Assembly: GCF_000282355.1 (NCBI RefSeq)
Contig: NZ_AKJL01000156.1
Span: forward strand, 17,187 to 81,186
Direction of reading: 5' to 3'
From: Pseudomonas sp. GM49
Lineage (GTDB): Bacteria > Pseudomonadota > Gammaproteobacteria > Pseudomonadales > Pseudomonadaceae
DNA: 64,000 bases
Part shown: piece by piece, positions 53,805 to 62,266 of the stretch
Layout: every line of letters begins with the position of its first letter
How positions within the stretch are numbered: position 1 is the stretch's first letter
Notes under the pieces: generated by a model
Told to the model about the DNA's origin: nothing
The model's input: the letters and a program-made list of their open reading frames with translations, nothing else
The model's database searches: none
Translations under genes and position numbers: made by a program

Positions 53805-55997
53805 ATGACTCCCTTGCCCGCACCCTTGCGCTGGCTGTACTCCCTTGAATGGCGCCGGGGTTTCTTCGACTGGGCACGCAGCGATGGCGTGACCTGGGTC
53901 TACATTTTCAAGGTGTTGTTCGCGGCATTCCTGACGCTGTGGCTGGCCATGCGCCTGGAACTGCCGCAACCGCGCACGGCGATGATCACCGTGTTCATTG
54001 TCATGCAACCGCAAAGCGGCCAGGTGTTCGCCAAGAGTTTCTATCGTTTTCTCGGTACCCTGGCCGGGTCTGCGGTGATGGTCGCGCTGATTGCCCTGTT
54101 TGCACAAAACACTGAACTGTTCCTCGGTTCGCTGGCGATCTGGGTCGGTATCTGCACAGCCGGTGCCGCCCGCTGCCGCAACTTTCGCGCCTATGGTTTC
54201 GTACTCGCCGGATACACCGCAGCGATGGTTGGCTTGCCCGCGCTGGCTCATCCGGATGGCGCGTTCATGGCGGCGGTCTGGCGGGTGCTGGAAATCTCGT
54301 TGGGCATTCTTTGTTCGACACTGATCAGTGCCGCCATCCTGCCGCAATCGGCCAGCGCGGCGATGCGCAATGCGTTGTATCAGCGCTTTGGCGTGTTCGC
54401 CTTGTTCGTCACCGACGGTTTGCGCGGCCGCAGTCAGCGCGAGGCGTTCGAGGCCGGCAACGTGCGTTTCATCGCTGAAGCGGTGGGCCTGGAAGGCTTG
54501 CGCAGCGTCACGGTTTTTGAAGACCCGCACATGCGTCGGCGCAATGGCCGGCTCAGTCGCTTGAACAGCGAGTTCATGAGCATCACCACGCGTTTCAACG
54601 CCTTGCATCAATTGCTCGAACGCTTGCGCAGCAGCGCGGCGGACCAGGTGGTGGCGGCGATCAAGCCGGGCTTGCAGGACCTCGCCGAGTTGCTCGACGG
54701 CTTCAGCGGTCGCGCCCTGACCAGCGCCGATGCGGCGCGTCTGGTTGCGGTGCTTACCGCCTACAAGGAAGGTCTGCCGGCGCGGGTGCGCAGTCTTCGG
54801 GCGACGTTCCAGCAGAGCAATCCGAGCGATGCCGAGCAACTGGATTTCCACACCGCGTACGAGCTGCTCTATCGCTTCGTCGACGACCTGCATGGTTATG
54901 CGCAGACCCACGCGTCCCTGGCCGATCACAGTCACGAACGGGAGCGCTGGGACGAGCCGTACACCCCGCAAACCAACTGGCTGGCCGCTGCAGCGTCGGG
55001 TATTCGTGCGTCATTCATTCTGGTGGTGCTGGGCAGCTATTGGGTGGCCACGGCCTGGCCGAGCGGGGCGACCATGACCCTGATTGCCGCCGCTACCGTT
55101 GGCCTGGCCGCGGCGACACCGAACCCGAAACGCATGGCATTCCAGATGGCTTGCGGGACGCTGCTCGGGGCATTGATCGGCTTCGTCGAGATGTTCTTCA
55201 TCTATCCGTGGATCGACGGTTTCCCATTGCTGTGCATGGTGTTGGCCCCGGTGATCGTGCTCGGTTCGTTCCTCAGTTCACGACCACAATACGCCGGGGT
55301 TGGCCTGGGGCTGCTGATCTTCTTCAGCACCGGTTCGGTGCCGGACAACCTTACGGTCTACAACCCCTACACCTTCATCAACGACTACATCGCGATGGTG
55401 ATGGGCATGCTGGTGTGCGCAGCGGCAGGGGCGATCATTCTGCCGCCCAACAGTCGCTGGCTGTGGCGCCGGCTGGAGCAGGATTTGCGCGGTCAGGTGG
55501 TGTACGCCATCAGCGGCAAGCTCAAGGGGCTGGCGTCGAGTTTCGAAAGCCGTACCCGCGATCTGGTGCACCAGGCCTACGGCTTTGCGGCGGGTCAACC
55601 GCAAGTACAGCGGGACTTGTTGCGCTGGATGTTCGTGGTGCTGGAAGTCGGCCACGCGATCATCGAGTTGCGCAAGGAACAGGCGATTCTGCCGGTGCAT
55701 CCGGCCTATGCCGAATCCCGGCCGTGGCGCCAGGCGATCCGGGTGATGGGGCGCGCACTGGTGCGGTTGTTCCTGCAACCGAACAGCAGCAACCTCGAAC
55801 GCGCACTGATCGCCGTCGATCACGCGATCAGCCGTGTGCAGTCCACCGACGAACCCTTCGCCCCGCACTTCGATACCTCGGCGTTGCGCCGGGTGAAGAG
55901 CTACCTGCACTTCATCCGCACCTCTCTGCTCGATCCGCAATCACCGCTCGCCGCCTTCGCAAGCAGCCAGCCCCAAGGACTTGAACATGCCTCGTGA
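53805..55997 (+). CDS. FUSC-family inner-membrane efflux protein (AaeB-like)
   Basis: A 730-residue protein with two membrane blocks (about 30-165 and 400-540), each followed by a cytoplasmic helical region: the aromatic acid exporter/FUSC layout. In E. coli AaeB exports hydroxylated aromatic acids with AaeA. ATG 53805 lies 7 bases after AGCAGGA; a TTG one codon upstream is possible. The 3' end overlaps the DUF1656 gene by 11 bases. Confidence 0.9.
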   Translation: MTPLPAPLRWLYSLEWRRGFFDWARSDGVTWVYIFKVLFAAFLTLWLAMRLELPQPRTAMITVFIVMQPQSGQVFAKSFYRFLGTLAGSAVMVALIALFAQNTELFLGSLAIWVGICTAGAARCRNFRAYGFVLAGYTAAMVGLPALAHPDGAFMAAVWRVLEISLGILCSTLISAAILPQSASAAMRNALYQRFGVFALFVTDGLRGRSQREAFEAGNVRFIAEAVGLEGLRSVTVFEDPHMRRRNGRLSRLNSEFMSITTRFNALHQLLERLRSSAADQVVAAIKPGLQDLAELLDGFSGRALTSADAARLVAVLTAYKEGLPARVRSLRATFQQSNPSDAEQLDFHTAYELLYRFVDDLHGYAQTHASLADHSHERERWDEPYTPQTNWLAAAASGIRASFILVVLGSYWVATAWPSGATMTLIAAATVGLAAATPNPKRMAFQMACGTLLGALIGFVEMFFIYPWIDGFPLLCMVLAPVIVLGSFLSSRPQYAGVGLGLLIFFSTGSVPDNLTVYNPYTFINDYIAMVMGMLVCAAAGAIILPPNSRWLWRRLEQDLRGQVVYAISGKLKGLASSFESRTRDLVHQAYGFAAGQPQVQRDLLRWMFVVLEVGHAIIELRKEQAILPVHPAYAESRPWRQAIRVMGRALVRLFLQPNSSNLERALIAVDHAISRVQSTDEPFAPHFDTSALRRVKSYLHFIRTSLLDPQSPLAAFASSQPQGLEHAS

Positions 55998-56187
55998 AAT
56001 CGCCTTCCACGGCGTGTACATGCCGACCATGACCCTGATGTTTTTCATTGCGGCTCTGCTTGCCTGGGCGCTGGACCGGTTCCTGTCCGGGTTCGACCTG
56101 TACCGCTTCTTCTGGCACCCGGCGTTACTGCGCCTGAGTCTGTTTACCTGTCTGTTCGGCGCTATGGCGCTGACTGTCTACCGTTGA
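55987..56187 (+). CDS. DUF1656 small membrane protein (AaeX-like)
   Basis: A 66-residue protein with two membrane helices (about 12-30 and 46-63) and the conserved N-terminus PREIAFHGVYMPTM of DUF1656. Such proteins always accompany FUSC exporters; their role is not established. The ATG lies inside the 3' end of the FUSC gene. Confidence 0.92.
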   Translation: MPREIAFHGVYMPTMTLMFFIAALLAWALDRFLSGFDLYRFFWHPALLRLSLFTCLFGAMALTVYR

Positions 56188-56211
56188 CTCTCTATCACTG
56201 AGAATGCCCCG

Positions 56212-57075
56212 ATGAAAAAGTTTTTCAGCCTGCTCGCGACCTTGCTGGTGCTGGCCCTCGCGCTGTGGATCGGCCGCTCCTTGTGGGAGCACTACATGAA
56301 CACGCCGTGGACCCGTGACGGTCGCGTGCGCGCCGACATCATCAACGTCGCCGCCGACGTCACCGGCGAAGTGGTGGACGTGCCGGTGCGCGACAACCAA
56401 CTGGTGAAGAAGGGCGATTTGCTGATGCGGATCGACCCCGAGCACTACCGTCTCGCGGTGAAACAGGCGCAATCGCTGGTGGCATCGCGCAAGGCGACCT
56501 GGGAGATGCGCAAGGTCAACGCCCATCGTCGTGCCGATATGGACAACCTGGTGATCTCCAGGGAAAACCGCGACGACGCCAGCAACCTCGCTGACTCTGC
56601 CCTCGCCGATTACCAGCAGGCCCAGGCGCAACTGGAAGCCGCCGAACTCAACCTCAAACGCACTGAAGTCCGTGCGGCAGTGGACGGTTATGTGACCAAC
56701 CTCAACGTGCATCGCGGCGATTACGCGCGCATCGGCGAGGCGAAAATGGCCGTGGTCGACATGAACTCGTTCTGGGTCTACGGCTTCTTCGAAGAAACCA
56801 AACTGCCCCATGTGCGCGTCGGCGATAAGGCCGACATGCAACTGATGAGCGGTGAAGTGCTCAAGGGGCACGTGGAAAGTATCTCGCGCGGCATCTACGA
56901 CCGCGACAACCCGGAGAGCCGCGAACTGATCGCCGACGTCAACCCGACCTTCAACTGGGTGCGCCTGGCGCAGCGGGTGCCGGTGCGCATTCACATCGAT
57001 GAAGTGCCGGAGGGTGTGGTGTTGGCGGCCGGGATTACTTGTACGGTGGTGGTGAAGCAGAATAGTGGTGCATAG
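56212..57075 (+). CDS. HlyD-family adaptor (AaeA-like)
   Basis: A 287-residue membrane fusion protein with an N-terminal helix (FSLLATLLVLALALWIG), the conserved WTRDGRVRADIINVAADVTG, lipoyl half-motifs and VRIHIDEVPEGVVLAAGITC near the end. It links the FUSC protein to the outer-membrane channel. Last gene of the operon, 24 bases after DUF1656. Confidence 0.92.
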   Translation: MKKFFSLLATLLVLALALWIGRSLWEHYMNTPWTRDGRVRADIINVAADVTGEVVDVPVRDNQLVKKGDLLMRIDPEHYRLAVKQAQSLVASRKATWEMRKVNAHRRADMDNLVISRENRDDASNLADSALADYQQAQAQLEAAELNLKRTEVRAAVDGYVTNLNVHRGDYARIGEAKMAVVDMNSFWVYGFFEETKLPHVRVGDKADMQLMSGEVLKGHVESISRGIYDRDNPESRELIADVNPTFNWVRLAQRVPVRIHIDEVPEGVVLAAGITCTVVVKQNSGA

Positions 57076-57097
57076 CCGGTAGACCGAGTCGTCTGCT

Positions 57098-57254
57098 TCG
57101 CGAGCAAGTCGGATCGCCGCACCGCCGCTCCCACATTTTGGAATGCATCCCCCTGTAGGAGCGAGCCTGCTCGCGATGAACCAGAGCGCGCCACGTGTAT
57201 TCAGAATGCACGCGTTATCGTTGACGTCCATCGCGAGCAGGCTCGCTCCTACAG
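57098..57254. repeat. REP cluster, including a longer REP variant
   Basis: CTTCGCGAGCAAGTCGGATC followed by GCCGCTCCCACA (57098-57136) is a longer variant. A standard inverted pair follows: TGTAGGAGCGAGCCTGCTCG (57153) and CGAGCAGGCTCGCTCCTACA (57234). Confidence 0.85.
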
Positions 57255-57270
57255 TTGATCGTCGTCGTGT

Positions 57271-57660
57271 TCAGCAGAAGGTCTCTTGCAGATGCCGCCA
57301 AAGAATTCTGCCTTCCACCTTCTCGAACACCACGGTTGAGCGACGATCCGAGTGCAGTCCGGTCGCATCGGTCTGTTGCTCGCGGTAACTCACGATCGCG
57401 CCGCCGTCGTACAACGCAATACCACGCAACTCGCTGAGCTCGATCCGGAACCCGAGCTTCTTGCCGCCCGCCAACGTGAACAACTCGTTCAGCGCGTCAA
57501 AATCCAGTACCCGACCGAGCGGCGAGATCATGGAAAACCGCGGCGAAAAACGGGTCAGCAGTTTTTCGAGTTCGGATACGTCCTGTTCTTCGGCCAGCCA
57601 TTGTTCGATGGTCACGTGGGCCTGGATCACTTCGTCGAAGTACTCGGTGTAGTCGGTCAT
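57271..57660 (-). CDS. DUF4440 / NTF2-like protein
   Basis: A 129-residue cytoplasmic protein with the cone-shaped NTF2-like pattern (ELEKLLTRFSPRFSMISPLG, then GGAIVSYREQQTDATGLHSD and WRHLQETFC). Members of this fold include ketosteroid-isomerase-like enzymes and proteins of unknown role; no function is assigned. Start ATG 57660 with AGGAA upstream. Confidence 0.8.
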   Translation of the reverse strand: MTDYTEYFDEVIQAHVTIEQWLAEEQDVSELEKLLTRFSPRFSMISPLGRVLDFDALNELFTLAGGKKLGFRIELSELRGIALYDGGAIVSYREQQTDATGLHSDRRSTVVFEKVEGRILWRHLQETFC

Positions 57661-57698
57661 CAACTTATTCCTGAAATTTGCAGTGTCTGTTCCGGCGT

Positions 57699-57791
57699 CA
57701 TCGCGAGCAAGCTCGCTCCCACAGGGTTCTGCTGGATGGCATAAATAGCATTCACACCAAAAAACCTTGTGGGAGCGAGCTTGCTCGCGAT
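57699..57791. repeat. REP pair (REPIN)
   Basis: CATCGCGAGCAAGCTCGCTC (57699) and GAGCGAGCTTGCTCGCGA (57774), inverted. Confidence 0.9.
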
Positions 57792-57807
57792 TGCAGGCGA
57801 CTCAGTA

Positions 57808-58632
57808 TCAGAGCTGTCCACGCAGTCCGAATCGCTTCATCAACCCCGCTTCCAATAAGCCTTTAGGTAGCAGCCCTGCCATCAGCGGCAACGCACGGCT
57901 GCCATTGCCCAGACGTATCAATCGTGGCGGTTTGGCTTGCTTCACGGCCTTGAGCAATCCGGCGGCAAACTCACTGGCCGGGGTCGGCCTGTCCTGGGAA
58001 GCCCTGGCCCGGGCGCGTATGCCTTCACGCAGCGGAAACCACGGCGATTGCTCGCTGATCAATTGCTCGGCTTCGTGCCCGGCATTCTTGGCAAAACTGG
58101 AAGCGATGGCCCCCGGCTGGACCTCCATGACCCGCACGCCGAACGGCGCCAGTTCCATGCGCAAGGCATCGCTCAAGGCATGCACGGCGGCTTTTGAGGC
58201 GCAGTAGGCGCCGGCGAATGGCGTGACTAAAACACCGGACACGCTACCGATATTCACCACCAGACCCTTGGCCCGACGCAGCACCGGGAACAAGGCGCGG
58301 GTGACGCCGACGATGGCGAACACGTTGGTTTCGAACTGGCGTTGCATGGCCGGTACACCACCATCAAGCAGCGGCCCCATGGCGCCATATCCTGCGTTGT
58401 TGATCAGCACATCGAGGCCGCCGGTTTGTTGGTTGATTCGCTCGCTCAAGGCTTCGAGCGCAGCAGCGTCGTTCACATCCAGTTGCACGGCGGTGAACCC
58501 CACGGCGGTGAGTGCCGCGACATCTTCGGCCTTGCGCGCGCTGGCCCAGACTTCATAGCCGGCACCCTTGAACGCATCGGCAAGGGCGCGGCCAATGCCG
58601 CTGGAACAACCGGTAATCAACGCGACGGGCAT
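57808..58632 (-). CDS. Short-chain dehydrogenase/reductase
   Basis: A 274-residue NAD(P)-dependent oxidoreductase with the Rossmann motif TGCSSGIGR (residues 7-15), NNAGYG and catalytic YCASK. The C-terminal segment (about 180-274) is long, as in retinol-dehydrogenase-like members. The substrate is unknown. Ribosome site AAGGAA before ATG 58632. Confidence 0.9.
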   Translation of the reverse strand: MPVALITGCSSGIGRALADAFKGAGYEVWASARKAEDVAALTAVGFTAVQLDVNDAAALEALSERINQQTGGLDVLINNAGYGAMGPLLDGGVPAMQRQFETNVFAIVGVTRALFPVLRRAKGLVVNIGSVSGVLVTPFAGAYCASKAAVHALSDALRMELAPFGVRVMEVQPGAIASSFAKNAGHEAEQLISEQSPWFPLREGIRARARASQDRPTPASEFAAGLLKAVKQAKPPRLIRLGNGSRALPLMAGLLPKGLLEAGLMKRFGLRGQL

Positions 58633-58665
58633 GGCGCATTCCTTGTGCAAAAAATGGAGGAGGGA

Positions 58666-59130
58666 TCAGTCGGAAAAACTACCCTGCAATCGCTCGGCGC
58701 GAAACTCCAGGGTTTCCGGACGGTAGCCAGGGCGCAGTGGTGGCAGCGGCAAGCAATCTTCCCAGTTGCCACCGGCCTGCAATTCGCCGGGGCCACGATA
58801 GCGCGGGGCGGTGTATTGGTTGTCGGCGAGGTTCACCGTGTCGCCCGGAGCATAAGCCGCAACCCGCCAGCGCAGTTCCGTCAGCGGCACGTCATTGCCA
58901 TTGTTCAGGGTCAATTGCAGTGGCCGGTCGGCGGGACACTGCTGCGGCGCGTAACTGATGCGCAACTCCAGGCGTTGCAGCTGCTTGAGTTCGCGGTGGT
59001 CCATCCAGATAACCCAGGTGGCGACGATGCCCAGCCCCACGGCAGCGGCCATGGAAACGGGCAAGGCCTTGGCCGGGTAGCGCAACAACAGGATCAGCCA
59101 GGTGATGACCAGCAGGACGCCGATGAACAT
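58666..59130 (-). CDS. Conserved membrane protein of unknown function
   Basis: A 154-residue protein with two N-terminal helices (about 2-18 and 23-45) followed by a soluble domain of about 105 residues that is probably beta-rich (LQLTLNNGNDVPLTELRWRV, GNWEDCLPLPPL). The soluble part looks like a small periplasmic or cytoplasmic beta-sandwich. ATG 59130 is favoured by GAGG 9 bases upstream; a TTG at 59139 is also in frame. I do not recognise a function. Confidence 0.75.
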   Translation of the reverse strand: MFIGVLLVITWLILLLRYPAKALPVSMAAAVGLGIVATWVIWMDHRELKQLQRLELRISYAPQQCPADRPLQLTLNNGNDVPLTELRWRVAAYAPGDTVNLADNQYTAPRYRGPGELQAGGNWEDCLPLPPLRPGYRPETLEFRAERLQGSFSD

Positions 59131-59302
59131 GTTGCGCAACCTCGGGAATAGAGAAGGCCATCCTACCTAAGCGTAGGTGGGATTGGCGATGAGCGTGGCG
59201 CGGCCAAGGCGTTTGCGGCCATCCGTCTGAACTGTAATTTCTGACAGTAGCCAGATTTCTGATGGCAGTCTTTGATGGATAAGTGCCTCAGGAGCGCCCA
59301 CT

Positions 59303-62128
59303 GTGCCAGCGACCCTTTCAGTCCACCGCCATACGCCGACACTGACCGCGCTTGACCCTCGGGGGCTGGCGGTGCGCGGCGTGGGCTTTTGGCGTGATAA
59401 CGACGGCGTGTCCCCTCAGACACGGGTCAACCGCACGGTCCATGATTGGGCGGGACGTGTGATTGCGCAGTGGGATCCACGGCTGTTTCTGGACGCTTTG
59501 GCACCGGCCAATCTGCAAACGATTCATGCCCTGTCCGGTGCGGAGTTGAGTACGAACAGCGTCGATGCCGGGTTGCGTGTTGCGCTGTTGGGCGAGGCGG
59601 GGCAACCGCTCCACTACTGGGATGGCCGGGGCTCGCAGCGCTGGATGCAATACGACATACAGTTGCGCCCGGTATCGGTGTTCGAACAGGCAGTGGACGG
59701 CGAAGCGGTTTGTGTTGAGCGCTTGAGTTATGGCGCAAGCGATCAGGCTGCAGCCGGGCACAACCAATGCGGCCAATTGATTCGCCACGATGACCCGGCA
59801 GGCACTCAGCGGATGAGCGAGTTCGGATTGCATGGCACGGTGCTGGAGCAGACACGGCATTTTCTGAGAGCGTTGTCGCTGCCGGACTGGCCCGAGCCGG
59901 TAGCGCATCGTGATTTGCTGCTGGAGGCGGGCGAGGGCGCAACTTCCCGATCACACTTCAACGCGGCGGGCGAGATCTCCGATCAAACCGATGCCAAAGG
60001 TCACCGCCAGCTATTCCATCAAACCCTCGATGGGCAGTTGCGCGAAGTTCACCTGCAACTCAACGGCGCATCAACCCCGAAAACGCTGGTCAGCGCCATG
60101 GACTACAACGCTCATGGCCAGACCGAACGGGAAGTCGCCGGCAATGGTGTGATCACTTCGCTGGAATACGACGCGCAAAATGGCCGCCTGACCCGGCTTC
60201 ACGCCCAACGCGGTAACGACCCCCTGCAAGACCTGCGTTACGAATACGATCCGGTGGGCAATGTGCGGAGCATCGAGGATGCCGCACTGCCGATCCGCTA
60301 CTTCGCCAACCAGCGGATCGAACCGGTCAGTCGCTACTTCTACGACAGTCTTTATCAATTGATCGAAGCCCTCGGTTGGGAAGCGGGCCGCACCAGTAAA
60401 GGTCCACAGTTTTCGACCCTCGATGATCCCGCGCCCCGCGCGAATTACCGCCAGACCTATCACTACGACGCGGGTGGCAATCTGCTGGAGCTGATCCACG
60501 AAGGTCCGCAAAGTCATGGACATCGACTGGTCGCGGCGGCACGCAGCAACCGTTGCCTGCCGGTGCTGGAAGGCGTGGTACCGGACGAAGAGGACTTCCG
60601 CCGAGGCTTCGACGCCAACGGCAACTTGCTCCACCTGCAACCGGGACAAGCCTTGGCTTGGGATCTGCGCAACCAGTTGGGCGAAGTGCGGCCGGTGGAG
60701 CGCGATTCGGGCCTCAATGACCGCGAACGTTATGTCTACGGCGCCGATGGGATGCGTCTGCGCAAAGTCCGCGAGACGCTCGCCCATGCCCGGACGCTGG
60801 TCGCTGAAACCCGTTATCTGCCGAACCTGGAGCTGCGTAATTACAGCGGCACGGGCGAAGTGCTGCAGGTGATCAACGTCCAGGCCGGGCGCAGCAGTGT
60901 GCGGGTGTTGCATTGGGAATCGGCGCCGCCGAAAGACATTGGCAATGACCAATACCGCTACCACCTGAACGATCATCTGGGTTCCTGCACCCTGGAACTC
61001 GATGATGATGGTGTAGTGATCAGCCAGGAGCGATATCACCCGTTTGGCAGTACCGCGTGGTTTGCCGGACGCGGGGAGGTTGAGGCGAGTTACCGAACGG
61101 CGCGTTATTCGGGGAAAGAGCGGGATGCGACGGGGCTTTATTATTATGGGTTCAGGTATTACGTGGCGTGGTGGCAACGGTGGTTGAATCCGGATCCGGC
61201 AGGAAGTATTGATGGATTGAATTTTTTTAGAATGCTCAAGAGTTCTCCCATCAATAACCGAGAGTGGGAGGGGTTGAGTAGTTATGATGTGATGAATGAA
61301 CAAGAAGCCTTGAGTGAAGAGCTTCATGGGGCACGGTTGATAGCTCGTGGACTTGGTAACTTTCCAGATAACCTTCAACGGTCTGTAAAGGGGAGTCTGG
61401 CACTTGGAGAAAATTGGTTGGATGAAACAATTTCTGCGCTTGAGTCAAATCAGTTAGATGCGTTTACAAGCAAAATATTGGAGTTTTCTTTCGGTACGGA
61501 TTACCGGCTGCAAGACAATGACCCGGTTGGTTTGAAGAGGCAGCTATTGGGGACGTTTAAGCGATTGAAAACTTTTATAGGAAGGGTCGGTGGCGAAGAA
61601 GATTGGAGACTTTCTCTCGCTGATAATGACGGTCGTTTCACAGGTAATACTGTTAGCACTGCCGCTCAAGGAAATTTGATATGGTTGAGTCGTTCATTTA
61701 TCGAAAAAACGCATCCCGTTGGATTGGCGGCGACTTTGTTACATGAAGGCCTTCACGCGATGGGATCCTTCAGCAGTATTAATTTTATTAACGATTTTTG
61801 GTACGTGGGAGCGCAGGCACCTTCAGTCGAAGAAGCACCCGATGGCATTGAAAATTACCTTCAGCAGGCAATGAACTCTTCTTTTAGTCGTGTTGTAAAT
61901 CCGTCAGGGGAAATGACAGCTCCGTCTGAGGTGGAAATGACGGATGGCCCACGTGGTAGTTACATAAGGCTTTTAGACGAGCTTATGAGTCGTGTTGGCG
62001 AGGCAGCGACTACATCAAGCGATGAGCGGGAGGATCTATATCGCGACTACGCCAGTGTGCGGCAGGCCGTAGTGTTAAGAAACTCCGATTCGCTGACTGC
62101 GATATTGATGGTCCGACATCGTCCTTGA
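59303..62128 (+). CDS. TccC/Rhs-type toxin with HEGLH metallopeptidase-like C-terminus
   Basis: A 941-residue Rhs/YD-repeat protein that resembles the C component of insecticidal toxin complexes: an N-terminal TPTLTALDPRGLAVRGVGFW, YD repeats, and the core end RYSGKERDATGLYYYGFRYY followed by WLNPDPAGSIDGLNFFRM (residues 627-644). Such cores form a shell that holds and cuts off a variable C-terminus. Here that part (about 659-941) is more AT-rich than the core and contains LLHEGLHAMG (His814, Glu815, His818), the HExxH zinc-protease pattern. Start GTG 59303 after AGGAG. No TcA/TcB genes or immunity gene lie next to it. The payload function is inferred. Confidence 0.85.
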   Translation: MPATLSVHRHTPTLTALDPRGLAVRGVGFWRDNDGVSPQTRVNRTVHDWAGRVIAQWDPRLFLDALAPANLQTIHALSGAELSTNSVDAGLRVALLGEAGQPLHYWDGRGSQRWMQYDIQLRPVSVFEQAVDGEAVCVERLSYGASDQAAAGHNQCGQLIRHDDPAGTQRMSEFGLHGTVLEQTRHFLRALSLPDWPEPVAHRDLLLEAGEGATSRSHFNAAGEISDQTDAKGHRQLFHQTLDGQLREVHLQLNGASTPKTLVSAMDYNAHGQTEREVAGNGVITSLEYDAQNGRLTRLHAQRGNDPLQDLRYEYDPVGNVRSIEDAALPIRYFANQRIEPVSRYFYDSLYQLIEALGWEAGRTSKGPQFSTLDDPAPRANYRQTYHYDAGGNLLELIHEGPQSHGHRLVAAARSNRCLPVLEGVVPDEEDFRRGFDANGNLLHLQPGQALAWDLRNQLGEVRPVERDSGLNDRERYVYGADGMRLRKVRETLAHARTLVAETRYLPNLELRNYSGTGEVLQVINVQAGRSSVRVLHWESAPPKDIGNDQYRYHLNDHLGSCTLELDDDGVVISQERYHPFGSTAWFAGRGEVEASYRTARYSGKERDATGLYYYGFRYYVAWWQRWLNPDPAGSIDGLNFFRMLKSSPINNREWEGLSSYDVMNEQEALSEELHGARLIARGLGNFPDNLQRSVKGSLALGENWLDETISALESNQLDAFTSKILEFSFGTDYRLQDNDPVGLKRQLLGTFKRLKTFIGRVGGEEDWRLSLADNDGRFTGNTVSTAAQGNLIWLSRSFIEKTHPVGLAATLLHEGLHAMGSFSSINFINDFWYVGAQAPSVEEAPDGIENYLQQAMNSSFSRVVNPSGEMTAPSEVEMTDGPRGSYIRLLDELMSRVGEAATTSSDEREDLYRDYASVRQAVVLRNSDSLTAILMVRHRP

Positions 62129-62198
62129 CAAGAAAGGCTGAGGTGCTGGGGTAAGGTAGTTGGCTATTATCATTCGACAGCAGATTAAGATAAGAAAA

Positions 62199-62252
62199 CT
62201 CCACCCAGACCACTGCGGATAGGGAACACAGCGGACTGGATGGGAGCTTTTT
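62199..62252 (+). terminator. Imperfect hairpin with T-run after the toxin gene
   Basis: CTCCACCCAG (62199-62208) pairs imperfectly with CTGGATGGGAG (62236-62246), followed by TTTTT. It lies between convergent genes. Confidence 0.45.
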
Positions 62253-62266
62253 ATTCTATCAATCGC

